A stretch of DNA of 64,000 bases from Lingula anatina (GCF_001039355.2 NW_019775437.1:178612-242611); one strand, 5' to 3'; positions 1-11,736 are shown, counted from the first letter of the stretch. The notes: generated from the letters alone by a model not told the origin. Translations and numbers: made by a program.

Positions 1-6
1 GATCAC

Positions 7-2261
7 GGAAAAATGTGGACTTACTATTAATATTCCCTTTAGTTTTCGTATTAAAAGGTTAAGGACAGATATAACTGAAAAGTCAACATATCAATATTCT
101 CAGACATTTTGAGAAAAATCCAAACTCATTTCTAGATCTGTTCAAGTAAAATCGGTAAAAGATGGACATTTTACACTGAAAGAAAAAAATGGGCAAATAA
201 TTACAAACTGACAAACATATTAAAGAAATAATATACTCTTTTCAATAAAGAAAACATTTAAAATAGTTTTTCAACTTTCCTAAATTTGTACAGCCCCTTT
301 GACAGTTACATTCAGAGCATCACGAAAATAAGTCTTGTTCAGATTTTACTTAATTTTATTCACAATAGATAAACATATGTACATGTTTACATCACAATAC
401 TAAAAATTACAACTTTTTTTCCACATACACAATTAAGTTCCCTCTTTGAGCAAGTACGTGTTGTACATTTGAATGTCTAAACAGTTTCTTTAATATTAAT
501 TAGCAATTCCAGGTAAATTCTTAATAAATATCTTGAATATTTAAATACAGATATCAGCAACTGTCTACCCGATTTGAGCTAATTATGAGAATGATTAAGG
601 TAGTCAGAGTTCACCATACAGTGTTAGACATTTCATGACAGACAAAAAGAGGATTGCAGATTCACAACCCTAACACAAACAGCTTTTAAAACTGAAAGGA
701 AAAAGACCTCACCAATCTAAATGTTAATTTTTAATAATAAGCATGCTGAATTTTACACTCCAGTTGTATTAAAACATGTATATAGCCCTCAAACAACTGA
801 AGGTACTACTAATACATATCATACATATCTTAAACATACCAAGAGTGCAATAACTGAATAATATCTGAAAACAATTGAAACCATTAAAGTTTCCTTAAAA
901 TGTGCTCAAAACAATATAATTTCAAGCAATGGCCTGTAGCTGACAGAAATATACACCATAAAAGTAACTTTTATTCTACTTAATTTGAATGGCATTCATT
1001 TATTCGTATTAGTGCTGTTCGCATACAAGATATACACAACCTTTCGGCATTTATTGAAAATCTTAACAGGCATCTTAATACAAAGTCACATTTCACTTTA
1101 CTTAACTAATGCATCTATGAAAAAAATTAGACTTTAGACAGTCTTTTTGAGCCAATTCAAAACACACAGCACCCAATTGCCTTTACAAGTTCAAGGTCAG
1201 TCAAGGTCATCTAAGGTCATCTCATCAAATTGATAGAGAGGCTCTTTGGCAAGAAAAGGTTGTGATTAATGATCACTGTAAGTGTTTTACTTGGCCAATC
1301 CCTGTGAAATGTATGCTGTATATGTGCACTATACCAAGAAGACATGTCTGCATTATATAATATAATTATAATTGATACAACTTTGTTAGTAATGAACTCC
1401 TATAAAATACTTTGTACCACAATTAATTTCAAATTTTGTTTAACTTTTCTGATGTCATTCACCTCAGTTTTCCTTTAGACCAATAATGTTCCTCACCAAT
1501 CTAGAACATGTGCATATTCCCAGTGTGGATAAAAAGCAGGTGTGCGAGCAAGTGTGCATGTCTGCATGTATATGCGTCTAGGGAAGAAACAACAAATTGT
1601 CTGTCATCATTGGGCTTTCTGTCCATTTGATAAAATTTACATTTTTCCTCCTGTGAAAACACTTAATCACAAATATTAATACTCAAACACCTTATACCCT
1701 GTATATGTTTGGAGATAAAGATAAACACAAGAGGAAGAGAAAACATTTTTTAAATTGCTCATACCAGCACTGGACTCTTTGTTAGTACACAGATGGTGTT
1801 TTAAAAAGTTAGTCAGGATAAAAATGTTGTGATAACTAAATTTCTATACGTCAGCCATGGTGTCATGTCGGCATTTGTGCAAGTTTTGTCTTCCAAAAAA
1901 CCAAGGATCCTTTTCTACTAAGTTAACCATAAAATACTAAAAGGCATTCAAAGTTATAACAATAGTTTCTTCAAGCAACAATAAAATAAATGGTTATTTC
2001 CACTCTTCCAGAATTATTTCTCTTATTACAAGACAATTTGCAAAATACCATGGCTCGTTATAGCAACGAATTAAATTAATAATCTTCCATTCAAAACCAC
2101 AATAAATACCATTGTGGCCACAACAAGTACCATGGGGGTTAGCAAATTGAAGAATATCTCACTACATCAACAGTACACATTATCAACTTGATGTAGTCTT
2201 TTTTTTTTGTCTTAACAGTTTCACCTGCCCCCCCTCCCCCCCCAAAAAAAAAAAAAAAAAA
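7..2261 (+). repeat. Tandem duplication A, copy 1
   Basis: From the word ggaaaaatgtggactta to the C-tract/A-tract at 2228-2261, this block is repeated almost base for base at 2264-4486. It has no supported gene. Relative to copy 2 it has 5 extra bases near 290, about 23 extra bases near 887, and lacks a 6-base acatgt insertion near 1502. Point changes are scattered throughout. A single N at 2262 separates the copies, so this is probably a pair of unmerged alleles. Confidence 0.93.
1194..1219 (+). promoter_or_regulatory. Three AGGTCA half-sites at 10-bp period (DR4-like)
   Basis: AGGTCA occurs at 1194-1199, 1204-1209 and 1214-1219. The spacers are exactly 4 bp, so each adjacent pair is a direct repeat with 4-bp spacing. 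All three have AAGGTCA, and the first two have the extended TCAAGGTCA form favoured by monomeric receptors of the ERR/FTZ-F1 type. The array is conserved in the duplicate at 3423-3448. Function is inferred. Confidence 0.4.
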
Positions 2262-2262
2262 N
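2262..2262. other. Ambiguous base at the duplication junction
   Basis: A single N lies between the A-tract that ends copy 1 and the start of copy 2. It marks an assembly join rather than biological sequence. Confidence 0.9.
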
Positions 2263-2263
2263 T

Positions 2264-4486
2264 GGAAAAATGTGGACTTACTATTAATATTCCCTTTAGT
2301 TTTCGTATTAAAAGGTTAAGGACAGATATAACTGAAAAGTCAACATATCAATATACTCAGACATTTTAAGAAAAATCCAAACTCATTTCTAGATCTGTTC
2401 AAGTAAAATCGGTAAAAGATGGACATTTTACACTGAAAGAAAAAAATTGGCAAATAATTACAAACTGACAAACATATTAAAGAAATAATATACTCTTTTC
2501 AATATAGAAAACATTTAAAATAGTTTTTCAACTTTCCTAAATTTGCCCCTTTGACAGTTACATTCAGAGCATCACGAAAATAGTCTTGTTCAGATTTTAC
2601 TTAATTTTATTCACAATAGATAAACATATGTACATGTTTACATCACAATACTAAAAATTACAACTTTTTTTCCACATACACAATTAAGTTCCCTCTTTGA
2701 GCAAGTACGTGTTGTACATTTGAATGTCTAAACAGTTTCTTTAATATTAATTAGCAATTCCAGGTAAATTCTTAATAAATATCTTGAATATTTAAATACA
2801 GATATCAGCAACTGTCTACCCGATTTGAGCTAATTATGAGAATCATTAAGGTAGTCAGAGTTCACCATATTCAGTTAGACATTTCATGACAGACAAAAAG
2901 AGGATTGCAGGTTCACAACCCTAACACAAACAGCTTTTAAAACTGAAAGGAAAAAGACCTCACCAATCTAAATGTTAATTTTTAATAATAAGCATGCTGA
3001 ATTTTACACTCCAGTTGTATTAAAACATGTATATAGCCCTCAAACAACTGAAGGTACTACTAATACATATCATACATATCTTAAACATACCAAGAGTGCA
3101 ATAACTGAATAATATCTGAAAACAATTGAAACCTCAAAACAATATAATTTCAAGCAATGGCCTGTAGCTGACAGAAATATACACCATAAAAGTAACTTTT
3201 ATTCTACTAAATTTGAATGGCATTCATTTATTCGTATTAGTGCTGTTGGCATACAAGATATATACAACCTTTCGGCATTTATTGAAAATCTTAACAGGCA
3301 TCTTAATACAAAGTCACATTTCACTTTACTTAACTAATGCATCTATGAAAAAAATTAAGACTTTAGATGGTCTTTTTGAGCCAATTCAAAACACACAGCA
3401 CCCAATGGCCTTAACAAGTTCAAGGTCAGTCAAGGTCATCTAAGGTCATCTCATCAAATTGCTAGAGAGGCTCTTTGGCAAGAAAAGGTTGTGATTAATG
3501 ATCACTGTAAGTGTTTTACTTGGCCAATCCCTGTGAAATGTGTGCTGTATATGTGCACTATACCAAGAAGACATGTCTGCATTATATAATATAATTATAA
3601 TTGATACAACTTTGTTAGTAATGAACTCCTATAAAATACCTTGTACCACAATTAATTTCAAATTTTGTTTAACTTTTCTGATGTCATTCACCTCAGTTTT
3701 CCTTTAGACCAATAATGTTCCTCACCAATCTACATGTAGAACATGTGCATATTCCCAGTGTGGATAAAAAGCAGGTGTGCGAGCGAGTGTGCATGTCTGC
3801 ATGTATATGCGTCTAGGGAAGAAACAACAAATTGTCTGTCATCATTGGGCTTTCTGTCCATTTGATAAAATTTACATTTTTCCTCCTGTGAAAACACTTA
3901 ATCACAAATATTAATACTCAAACACCTTATATATGTTTGGAGATAAAGATAAACACAAGAGGAAGAGAAAACATTTTTTAAATTGCTCATACCAGCACTG
4001 GACTCTTTGTTAGTACACAGATGGTGTTTTAAAAAGTTAGTCAGGATAAAAATGTTGTGATAACTAAATTTCTATACGTCAGCCATGGTGTCATGCCGGC
4101 ATTTGTGCAAGTTTTGTCTTCCAAAAAACCAAGGATCCTTTTCTACTAAGTTAACCATAAAATACTAAAGGGCATTCAAAGTTATAACAATAGTTTCTTC
4201 AAGCAACAATAAAATAAATGGTTATTTCCACTCTTCCAGAATTATTTCTCTTATTACAAGACAATTTGCAAAATACCATGGCTCGTTATAGCAACAAATT
4301 AAATTAATAATCTTCCATTCAAAACCACAATAAATACCATTGTGGCCACAACAAGTACCATGGGGGTTAGCAAATTGAAGAATATCTCACTACATCAACA
4401 GTACACATTATCAACTTGATGTAGTCTTTTTTTTTGTCTTAACAGTTTCACCTGCCCCCCCTCCCCCCCCAAAAAAAAAAAAAAAA
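2264..4486 (+). repeat. Tandem duplication A, copy 2
   Basis: This is the second, slightly shorter copy of 7-2261, starting two bases after the N and ending in the same C-tract and A-tract (4455-4486). A 76-codon open frame at 3213-3443 is interrupted in copy 1 by a one-base difference in an A-run, which argues against it being coding. Confidence 0.93.
3423..3448 (+). promoter_or_regulatory. AGGTCA half-site array, duplicate copy
   Basis: The same three AGGTCA words lie at 3423, 3433 and 3443, unchanged from the array in copy 1 of the duplication. Confidence 0.4.
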
Positions 4487-5670
4487 CATCTAGCAAATGG
4501 CAAGGAATTATTTAATTATTTTGGCAAGGCAGGTTTATTTATCATACACATCTGAAAACATAGAACAATCAAAATACAATTGATTGTTTTGACATTTGAT
4601 CCAATTTGTGGGGTCAACATTGTATAACATGGGGTAGTGAAAACACAGTCAAACCATGTCTGCCTTTAATATCAGAAAAACAGAGAAAAAATTACCAAAC
4701 GCAATTCAAGTTCTCTATCAACACCATCTACAGATTCAGGCAAGAAAAACATCAGAAGTCAAAATTATGTTAGTGTGTGTATTTATGTTGAGTAATCCAA
4801 TTGTGTCAAGTAATTGTTTAGGCACTGTGTGAGAAGTCCGGTTAGTGTTATACTGGGTAAAAAGTCATGATGCAGGACTTATATTTTTTGGTTATGATAC
4901 AAATTGTACACAGTGTTTAATAGATCTTTGAAATAAGTTTGTAATAGATTTCCACAGTTATTGTATTACAGACAACAAATATTTCCAATTAAATGTACAT
5001 AAATAAATAAATAAATAAATAAATATGAATATTAAAGGGGCTTAATATTCTCACAATCTTTAAATGAAGAATAATCTAAGTATTAAGGATGATGAACCCA
5101 ACAATATATTACAAAAAAATGAGTTTTTTTTTGTGTATATGGACATGATGCTAGGTTGAATTTTCAATGAAAAGCCTGTCTGGAGATTACCAGAAAGGGG
5201 GGGGGGGGGGGGAGATGGGATGGGGGGCAGATATGTAAACGTAGGCCAGACAAAATGGTTACAGAGGGGTGAACCTCTGTAAGCAGGGTCCTTATGCGCG
5301 ATTTAGGTTTGGGTTTTAATATATGACATTTAACAAAACATAGCAGCTAAATTTTAGGGTTAGTCAACTAAGGGGAGAGGGGATATGCTGGTTATCTGAT
5401 TTTAGCAGCCTATGCCAAGCCCCAAAACAGTCAAATTTTAGTGAAACAGTCCCCTGGGTATTGGAAGAAAATGAGGTCATGTTCTTTAGCCAATTTACAA
5501 CATATCTAGATTCATGTTTAATCTTATTATGTTCAGTATTTTGAAGATTCTTCCCTCCAAGCATTACTTTAAACTTAAGTTTTTTTTAACAAATCTACCA
5601 TCTTACAATCTATGAAAATTTTAACCCTGAGATATTGAATATTCAAATATGTTTCTCTTCTCACATGCAG

Positions 5671-5675
5671 TAAAA

Positions 5676-5718
<43 letters not shown>

Positions 5719-5720
5719 AT
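5671..5720 (+). repeat. (AAAT)n microsatellite
   Basis: About twelve tetranucleotide AAAT units in uninterrupted phase. A shorter array of the same unit lies at about 5000-5025. Confidence 0.9.
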
Positions 5721-5934
5721 ACAAATTAAATCATAAAGGCAATGTTATATACAGGTACTGTATCAGGAGCTGGTGTGGATGAAATGTCAGCCCCCCCCAA
5801 TATCCCCATGTTATTGGAGAAGGCATTAAGTAGCACCAGTCTCTAATAATATCAAATGAGCAAAAATATGATTCTTTTTTGGTATTTCAAAACACATGGT
5901 AACTATTCATTCCATTAAACCTACTCTGTATCAA

Positions 5935-6020
5935 TGGTTTAAAATGTTGTGTCATAAACAGGGATGTGATATAATAATGGTTTAAAATGTTTTGTCATAA
6001 ACAGGGATGTGATATAATAA
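5935..6020 (+). repeat. 43-bp tandem duplication
   Basis: The segment beginning tggtttaaaatgtt is present twice in immediate succession (5935-5977 and 5978-6020), with a single substitution seen (gttgtg against gttttg). It looks like a recent local slippage or unequal exchange event. Confidence 0.9.
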
Positions 6021-6658
6021 AATATTATTTTATGTGTTCTTCATAAATTAAGGACTGTACATATTCATAGGTTGCACTTGTAATCTATCAGCCAATATAT
6101 AACAACATAAAAAGCACACACTGCACATCGGACCTTTATATAACAAATCATCAATTATCCTTGAAATTTCAGCAATTATTCCTTTACTATTAAGGTATAC
6201 CCTTTCCAAAACAACCGAGAAAATAATGAATTATAAGCAAATGTAGTTTCAAGTATGAAATTTGATTTTTATCATCAAAAGTTCAACTTATCAATCTCTG
6301 TCATCATAACAAGAGACAAAAAAAAAAAAAAAAAAAAAACTACATTCTTTAAACGGTTTCAGATAGGGTATTCCTTGGTGATGCAGGTATAGAGTTGTTG
6401 AAAATTTCTATAAATTGCCTTTCCTTTGCTCATATGTAAAAATCAAACAGGCACTATAACTGTCTTTAAAACACTCCCAAGCATTTGGCTACAGCTTGTT
6501 TTTATGGTAGAAGCATGCAACAATTAACAGCAATCCTTCATGTAGTGCATTGTTGTGTATTTAGAGTCTCAGTCAGAGAGAATATGGGCAATTTGTTACA
6601 ATTAAAGTACTAATTAAACTGCATGTAATATTGCAACCGCTTTAAATTAATCAGTATT

Positions 6659-6664
6659 TTTAAT
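6659..6664 (-). terminator. Possible polyadenylation signal ATTAAA for the GPCR
   Basis: No AATAAA is visible on the minus strand within about 2.3 kb after the stop codon. The variant ATTAAA occurs here, 230 bp downstream of the stop. The word is frequent in such AT-rich sequence, so support is weak. Confidence 0.15.
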
Positions 6665-6893
6665 TCCACTGCTTGTAACTTTTTTTCCACTCACTTCATG
6701 TCTGCCATCAAAAATATATATACACTATATTTACATGTGGATTTTTTTCAATGTGCACGAAAAATTAAAACAGATTAAAACTATTAAATACCATATAATG
6801 TTATTAATTGGCAAATCATTGTTAAGATTATGAGTCAACCTGTGATCTATCAATGATTGCCTTTGATGTAAAATCCCAAATGCTAAGTTTGTA

Positions 6894-8321
6894 TTATAAA
6901 TCCACAATGGGGGAGTTGTCATCGGTTTTCAGCAGAAGTTTTTGGGATTTTCCATTATGTGCATAGTTATTATTACTTGACTCGGCTGTCTCGCCTGGTC
7001 TGTTTTTTAAGGGAAGCAATGCCATGGTGACTCCATTTGCTGTGCGTTCTTCACTAAAAGGGCACTCTGTGTATGTTGTATGACCTTGACTTTGCCACTG
7101 TCTTGTGCTCGTAGACGACATGTTACTTTCTCTGCGATGTGTTCGCATGGTGCTGTCCGCATGCGACAGTGCGCACAAAGTCTCCTTGTCAATACAAGGC
7201 CTGAAGAAAGTTGTCAGTAACTCTCTGCGGAACTTCTTGCCAAAGAAGTAATATGGAACAATGTTGATGGCGGAATTTAATGCCACCAAAAAATTCCCCA
7301 CCTCATTATAAATAAATACCGCTGTTGAAAAAGAAGCATTAATATCAAAGGCCCAGATTTCTCTTGCTATCAAGGCTGGCACTTGGCATATGAAAAATAC
7401 CATAACCACACCTATCAGCATTACTGTAGTATTGTTTTGGTATTTTTCCTGTGGATTGAGCTCTCGGGCAAGTTTTCGAGATTGTCGAACAGCGTGGATA
7501 AGAAAAGCGTTCAAAACAGCCAATGCCAAGAATGGAACTCCGCAGACAAACACAAGGTAAAGCCATGAGTGGACAATCTCTCGGAAAACGTAATCATTTC
7601 CCAGTTTAGTTAACTGGTACACAGTTTTTGTTCCCAAAAACTCAATTTCATTTGTCTCATATTCGAAGAATCTCACCAGATTGAAAAGTACTCCTAGCAC
7701 AGAAATTCCACACACAACCTTCCTTGCTCTTGATTTTGAGCAATATTTCTCAGCTTTAAATGGATGGCAAATCATTATGTACCGATCTACAGTAAAAGCT
7801 AATGTCAGCCATACCGAAGTCACTTGAAACATAATAGCAAGTGGGTGCACATAAGGGAACAGGTACGCATAGTATACACTATAACTTGGCCCATAAAATT
7901 CTCGCTCCCTTTCTGGGATTTTTGTATCCTTTGAGAACAAGATCATGGTCATAAGTAACACCAAGGCGTCACAGGCCGACAAAGCAGCCAAGTACGTATA
8001 TGTTGATGATTTCATGCTTTTTCGGGTTAGCACAATGGCAGACATTATGTTTGCAATGATCCCGAGGACACAAACAATCATCCCGCAGACGCCTAATAAG
8101 TAGAATGTCACAAGAGCATGTGTGAATTGTATTTCACTGTCTTCCGCGTATGGAGGTACCGACCAGTTCTTCCAATAATTGTTATCAATCAGGCCAAAGG
8201 TCATGTTTTTTTCTTCTAAAAGTGTCATGTAGTCGGTATTGTCATCTGGGATTTGTGTGCTAGTTAGCCCATACTTCTGTTCAAAAATGCGCAAAATAAA
8301 ATCATCTGCTGTTGTTCCCAT
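6894..8321 (-). CDS. Rhodopsin-family neuropeptide GPCR, FMRFamide-receptor-like
   Basis: A complete 475-residue open frame encodes a seven-transmembrane receptor that should sit in the plasma membrane and couple a neuropeptide to G proteins. The N-terminus is about 65 residues and has two N-glycosylation sequons (N39, N52). TM1 spans about 69-98 (N91), TM2 108-130 (D118) and TM3 160-182, which ends in DRY at 179-181 followed by IMICHPF. TM4 spans about 201-218 and exits into RFFEYET; TM5 is 250-277, TM6 299-319 and TM7 333-358. CWxP in TM6 is CQVP (312-315), and NPxxY in TM7 is NIVPY (353-357). The usual TM3 cysteine (about residue 155) and any ECL2 cysteine are absent. Cys376 and Cys383 after helix 8 could be palmitoylated. 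The ICL2 text CHPFKAEKYC and the FFEY exit suggest the FMRFamide/FRPR group, which is family knowledge rather than a search result. The ATG has A at -3 and G at +4. The ligand is inferred; other orphan peptide receptors remain possible. Confidence 0.88.
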   Translation of the reverse strand: MGTTADDFILRIFEQKYGLTSTQIPDDNTDYMTLLEEKNMTFGLIDNNYWKNWSVPPYAEDSEIQFTHALVTFYLLGVCGMIVCVLGIIANIMSAIVLTRKSMKSSTYTYLAALSACDALVLLMTMILFSKDTKIPEREREFYGPSYSVYYAYLFPYVHPLAIMFQVTSVWLTLAFTVDRYIMICHPFKAEKYCSKSRARKVVCGISVLGVLFNLVRFFEYETNEIEFLGTKTVYQLTKLGNDYVFREIVHSWLYLVFVCGVPFLALAVLNAFLIHAVRQSRKLARELNPQEKYQNNTTVMLIGVVMVFFICQVPALIAREIWAFDINASFSTAVFIYNEVGNFLVALNSAINIVPYYFFGKKFRRELLTTFFRPCIDKETLCALSHADSTMRTHRRESNMSSTSTRQWQSQGHTTYTECPFSEERTANGVTMALLPLKNRPGETAESSNNNYAHNGKSQKLLLKTDDNSPIVDL

Positions 8322-8322
8322 T

Positions 8323-8340
8323 CTGTTGATGAAGAAAATC
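8323..8340 (-). other. Candidate 3' splice site just before the GPCR start codon
   Basis: On the minus strand GATTTTCTTCATCAACAG ends one base before the ATG. It is a pyrimidine-rich tract ending in CAG, so the receptor coding exon could follow a 5' UTR intron, a common layout for otherwise intronless GPCR genes. It is not compatible with the TATA box being the only promoter. Transcript data would decide. Confidence 0.3.
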
Positions 8341-8390
8341 TTCCAAATAAAAGAGAATTTAAAACACTGTTCCTGTTGATGATTTTTTCC

Positions 8391-8398
8391 CTTTTATA
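8391..8398 (-). promoter_or_regulatory. Candidate TATA box of the GPCR gene
   Basis: The minus strand reads TATAAAAG followed by GG, a textbook TATA box, 69 bp upstream of the receptor ATG. It would place a start site near 8365 and leave a 5' UTR of about 45 nt. AT-rich DNA gives TATA-like words by chance, and a splice acceptor beside the ATG competes with this reading. Confidence 0.35.
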
Positions 8399-11363
8399 AA
8401 GGATTTTAAATGAGCAAAATGTACTGCTGATTTCTTTCCTAAAATGCCCTCTAGGTCAAGTCTTCTTTGACTGTGTCATCAGGTGTACTAGTTCCAGCAA
8501 GTTAAAGGGAGTATGGCAAACTAAATGGAATCCACAACCTCACTGAATCCTCAAATGAAAACACAGCTGATCAATTGGTGGAAGCATCTTCAGATTCTGA
8601 TTACCCAAAAGCCCTATCAGTGTGTATATAAACTGTACTTATTAGTAGAAATTGGGAAGTTGATCAGCTTTGAATTCGAATGTATAAGAACCATCCTTCT
8701 GACGTAGTCTACAACACTAGGAATGGACAGTTTGTTTTTCTTGCAATTTACCTGCATGCAGTCGGTGTTGTCAGCTTAAAACTTACATAATAACGCTGGG
8801 CGATCTCTTGGAAAATAGCCCACAAAATGATACATGAAATCAATGGCAATGTCAACACCTTTGATCAGTTAACATAAACTGAGCCAACTGTTTTCAATGT
8901 ACGTTTCTTCCTGTGCAGAATCTTCAACAGGCAAGATGGATGGTCAGAGATCGATAGTTCTCTTATCAAAGTGTCCTTTTGCGGTCAATCTTGATGAGGT
9001 CAATCGTTCCAGAAGAAAAAAAGATAACCAGCTTCAGCAATGTTTTCTCAGTAAAGATCTCTCTTGATCATTTTGGTTGCTGAAGTTGCCAAAAAAGTTG
9101 TGAATATTAATCTTTATGGTCTTTGTCCTACCAACTTCTTTTAAATGTTGAAGACAGAAATGACAGATTGGTCTCAATGAATGAAGATGTACTTTACAAT
9201 TAAATTTTTCTCAGTCTTGTGGAATATGTTTCTGTTCAATGTACTGAACTGTTCATCTGTTGTCAACCTTTCCAATATCACTGGTGTCCCGAGGATGAAA
9301 TTAATCATCAGACGCTCAATTTGTCTTCACTTCATGAAAACCCACTTCCAATCGTCACTTTCTGCTGAAATTGTTTTCAATCTGTTTTCCTGGCTGTTTG
9401 GGTCAGTGCGACCTCTTAGTTATCATTCCTAAAAAATTAAAAAAAGAAAATGATTAATAGAAATAATATGGTACAATATCTAAATAAACGAAGCACATTC
9501 TAAATCAGCATTATTATTGAACTTCATCATGTGTCTCTTCCCAATTAACTAAGGTAAATGGGAAAGCAGGGACATGATAGTTGTCAAGGGAACGCCTTGA
9601 TAAAATACAAAAGATCTGACACATCTGTACTTGTATGTCTACACAACCCTGTCTATAGTCATCCGAGTTAAATATTTCTTCAGGACGACCTCTGTGACCT
9701 TGAAATCTAGGTGATTAAATAAAAAGTGAATGAAATGTACGCTATAATTCATTACAAAAACCAAAGAGACTTGAAAAATAAAACCCATTATATTTATTTG
9801 TGATATAAAGTTGCACGACCAATCTACAAATTAGACCCGTTTCACCATTTGCTCAAGCTATCACATTTTAATATGAGAATGTGAATCACTTCTGGTTTCC
9901 AAAATAACAGATGGATGTTGGACATGTGTATAATAATACTGACAAAGTTTTTTTTTCCTAAACAACATGATTCAAAATCTAATTGGTCAAGTGCATGAGT
10001 AACGTAAATGTACCTGTCAAACACCGCCAATCAAGCACTTCTGTAACCAGCATTGAAAACTTTATAAATGTATCTGCACTCATTTTGTACCAGGCAAAAT
10101 CATGAACACAATTGGGTTATAACCTTTGTACACTTTGATCTACAGTGCAAAATTAAGATTTTTTTGTCATTTCACAAGTTCGGCATTTCTATACAGCCGA
10201 TATTAGAGCGTTGATGTAAAGTGACACATAATGACAGAAATAACTTATTGGCATTAGCACTGACAAACTCATTACTTCAGATGTTTTTGACATGGATCTG
10301 GTAAAACCAACCAAAAGGACAAGCAGTCTTCGAACATATATAAAAAATCAATGTTTCACTCCATGAGCTATTAAGACCAAGTCCATCACTGTTTTCCATA
10401 ACATATTCAGACTAAGTCATCATGAGTTAGTATTTATAATCCCTAGTTAGCACAATCAATGGATGAGAAGATAAGTTATCTAAGGGATAGCAAAGTTTCA
10501 TGTCTCAATGTTTATATGCATTTCAACATTAATAAATGCATGATTAAAATTCCAAACAAATGGTTTACTTCTTGAAGTCAGTGTAGAGATGGCTTTTGAT
10601 AAAACGGAGCTGAATGCAGCCTTCATTCCTTTAACTGAAGGAACACACATACAAGTAATAGGTCTATTTGAAGGCAAAAAGAAGGCGAATTCGGCTTTTG
10701 TGATTTTCTGAAGCCATTAACCAAATTCATTTCCTCAGATCAACTAATAAGTTTGAAGATCTGTTCACTTTTGTTTCCATAACATTAGACGCCCAGGAGG
10801 AGATTTTTTCCATCAAGTGAGAACGTCATTGTGGCAAAACTTTATTTTCAATCACTTACACATTTTCTTTCTGTCTGAAGACCCTAAATTACCTGTCAGA
10901 TATGCCATGTAAAACATGTCCGTTTCTGTAACAGTAATTTGTATAAGCTACTTATGACAGAACAGTACAGATATACTGCGTGTACCAGCTTATTCCTTTC
11001 TACACTGTCGTCAGACCTTAAATAATAATCTTGTCACTTCAATTTGGCATTTCCTTGGCATAAGCCAAGTCCTTTCAAGAGAATTTCACAAATCCAATTT
11101 ACCAAACAGACAAGTAATCACCCATCATTTTGGCATGTACAAGACTACACATATTTTCTTTAGGTCTCCCTTGACAAATTAAGAACAGTGTGAGATTTAT
11201 AGCCCCATGCACACTGTCTTTTTATAACTTCTCCCATGTTGTGTCTGTATTTAACAGTAACTAATAGTTATACCCATCAAACAGCCTTGCTCCTCCCACC
11301 ATATGAAATCTTTTGCCCTTTTCATGAATTAATTTTAGACCAAAAGTTCTTTTTCACAAGTCA
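8399..11363. other. Upstream of receptor: AT-rich DNA with no supported gene
   Basis: About 3 kb upstream of the receptor on its own strand. It carries scattered TGACCT/AGGTCA words, short open frames with no recognisable domains, and no clear repeats apart from short A or T runs. It would be promoter or 5' intron of the receptor, depending on where transcription starts. Confidence 0.5.
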
Positions 11364-11627
11364 ACTGGTCACTCTCACTGCATGACCACTGATTCTTCCC
11401 ACCTATGACCATTGGTCACTACAACCTCTGACCATAGGTCATTCCCACCACTGATCATTGGTCCCTCTGAGCACTGGTCCCTTTTCCATCTGATCACTGG
11501 TCCCTCTCTCTCTCTGACCACTGGCTACTCCCACCTGTGACCACTGGTCCCTCCTACATCTGACCACTGGTCACTTCCACCTCTGGTCACTGCCCCCTCC
11601 CCCCTCTGACCACTGGTCATTCCCACC
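11364..11627 (+). repeat. 23-bp minisatellite, 12 degenerate units
   Basis: The monomer is close to accactggtcactcccacctctg. Reading in units ending ctg/atg gives lengths 21, 23, 23, 23, 16, 23, 24, 23, 23, 23, 23 and 19, summing to 264 bp. The core ACTGGTC is kept while the pyrimidine tail varies. Divergence among units implies an old array. Confidence 0.85.
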
Positions 11628-11719
11628 AAAAAGCTTCAGACAACTGCTAGTTCAAATCAAAATTAACTAGTTCACTACAGATATTGGAGAATGATTTTAA
11701 AAGACCACTAAAAGGTGTA

Positions 11720-11736
11720 GCCGGGGGGGGGGGGGG
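11720..11736 (+). repeat. G homopolymer
   Basis: An uninterrupted G-run follows tgtagcc. Such runs are length-polymorphic and error-prone in sequencing. Confidence 0.8.

Larger units (their letters stand above)
4487..6893. other. Receptor 3' flank: AT-rich, simple repeats, no gene seen
   Basis: This is the downstream side of the minus-strand receptor and probably includes its 3' UTR. It holds two (AAAT)n arrays (about 5000-5025 and 5671-5720), a G-run near 5199-5213 with G-rich flank, a 43-bp tandem duplication at 5935-6020, and an A-run at 6319-6339. No frame here looks coding. Confidence 0.6.

Noticed and set aside
3213-3443. 76-codon open frame inside duplication A copy 2
   Set aside because: Copy 1 has a one-base difference in an A-run that breaks the same frame, and the protein has no recognisable domain.
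7007-7192. Short minus-strand frames (and 7345-7566) and a plus-strand frame (7383-7568) within the receptor locus
   Set aside because: They are alternative-frame shadows of the GPCR coding sequence.
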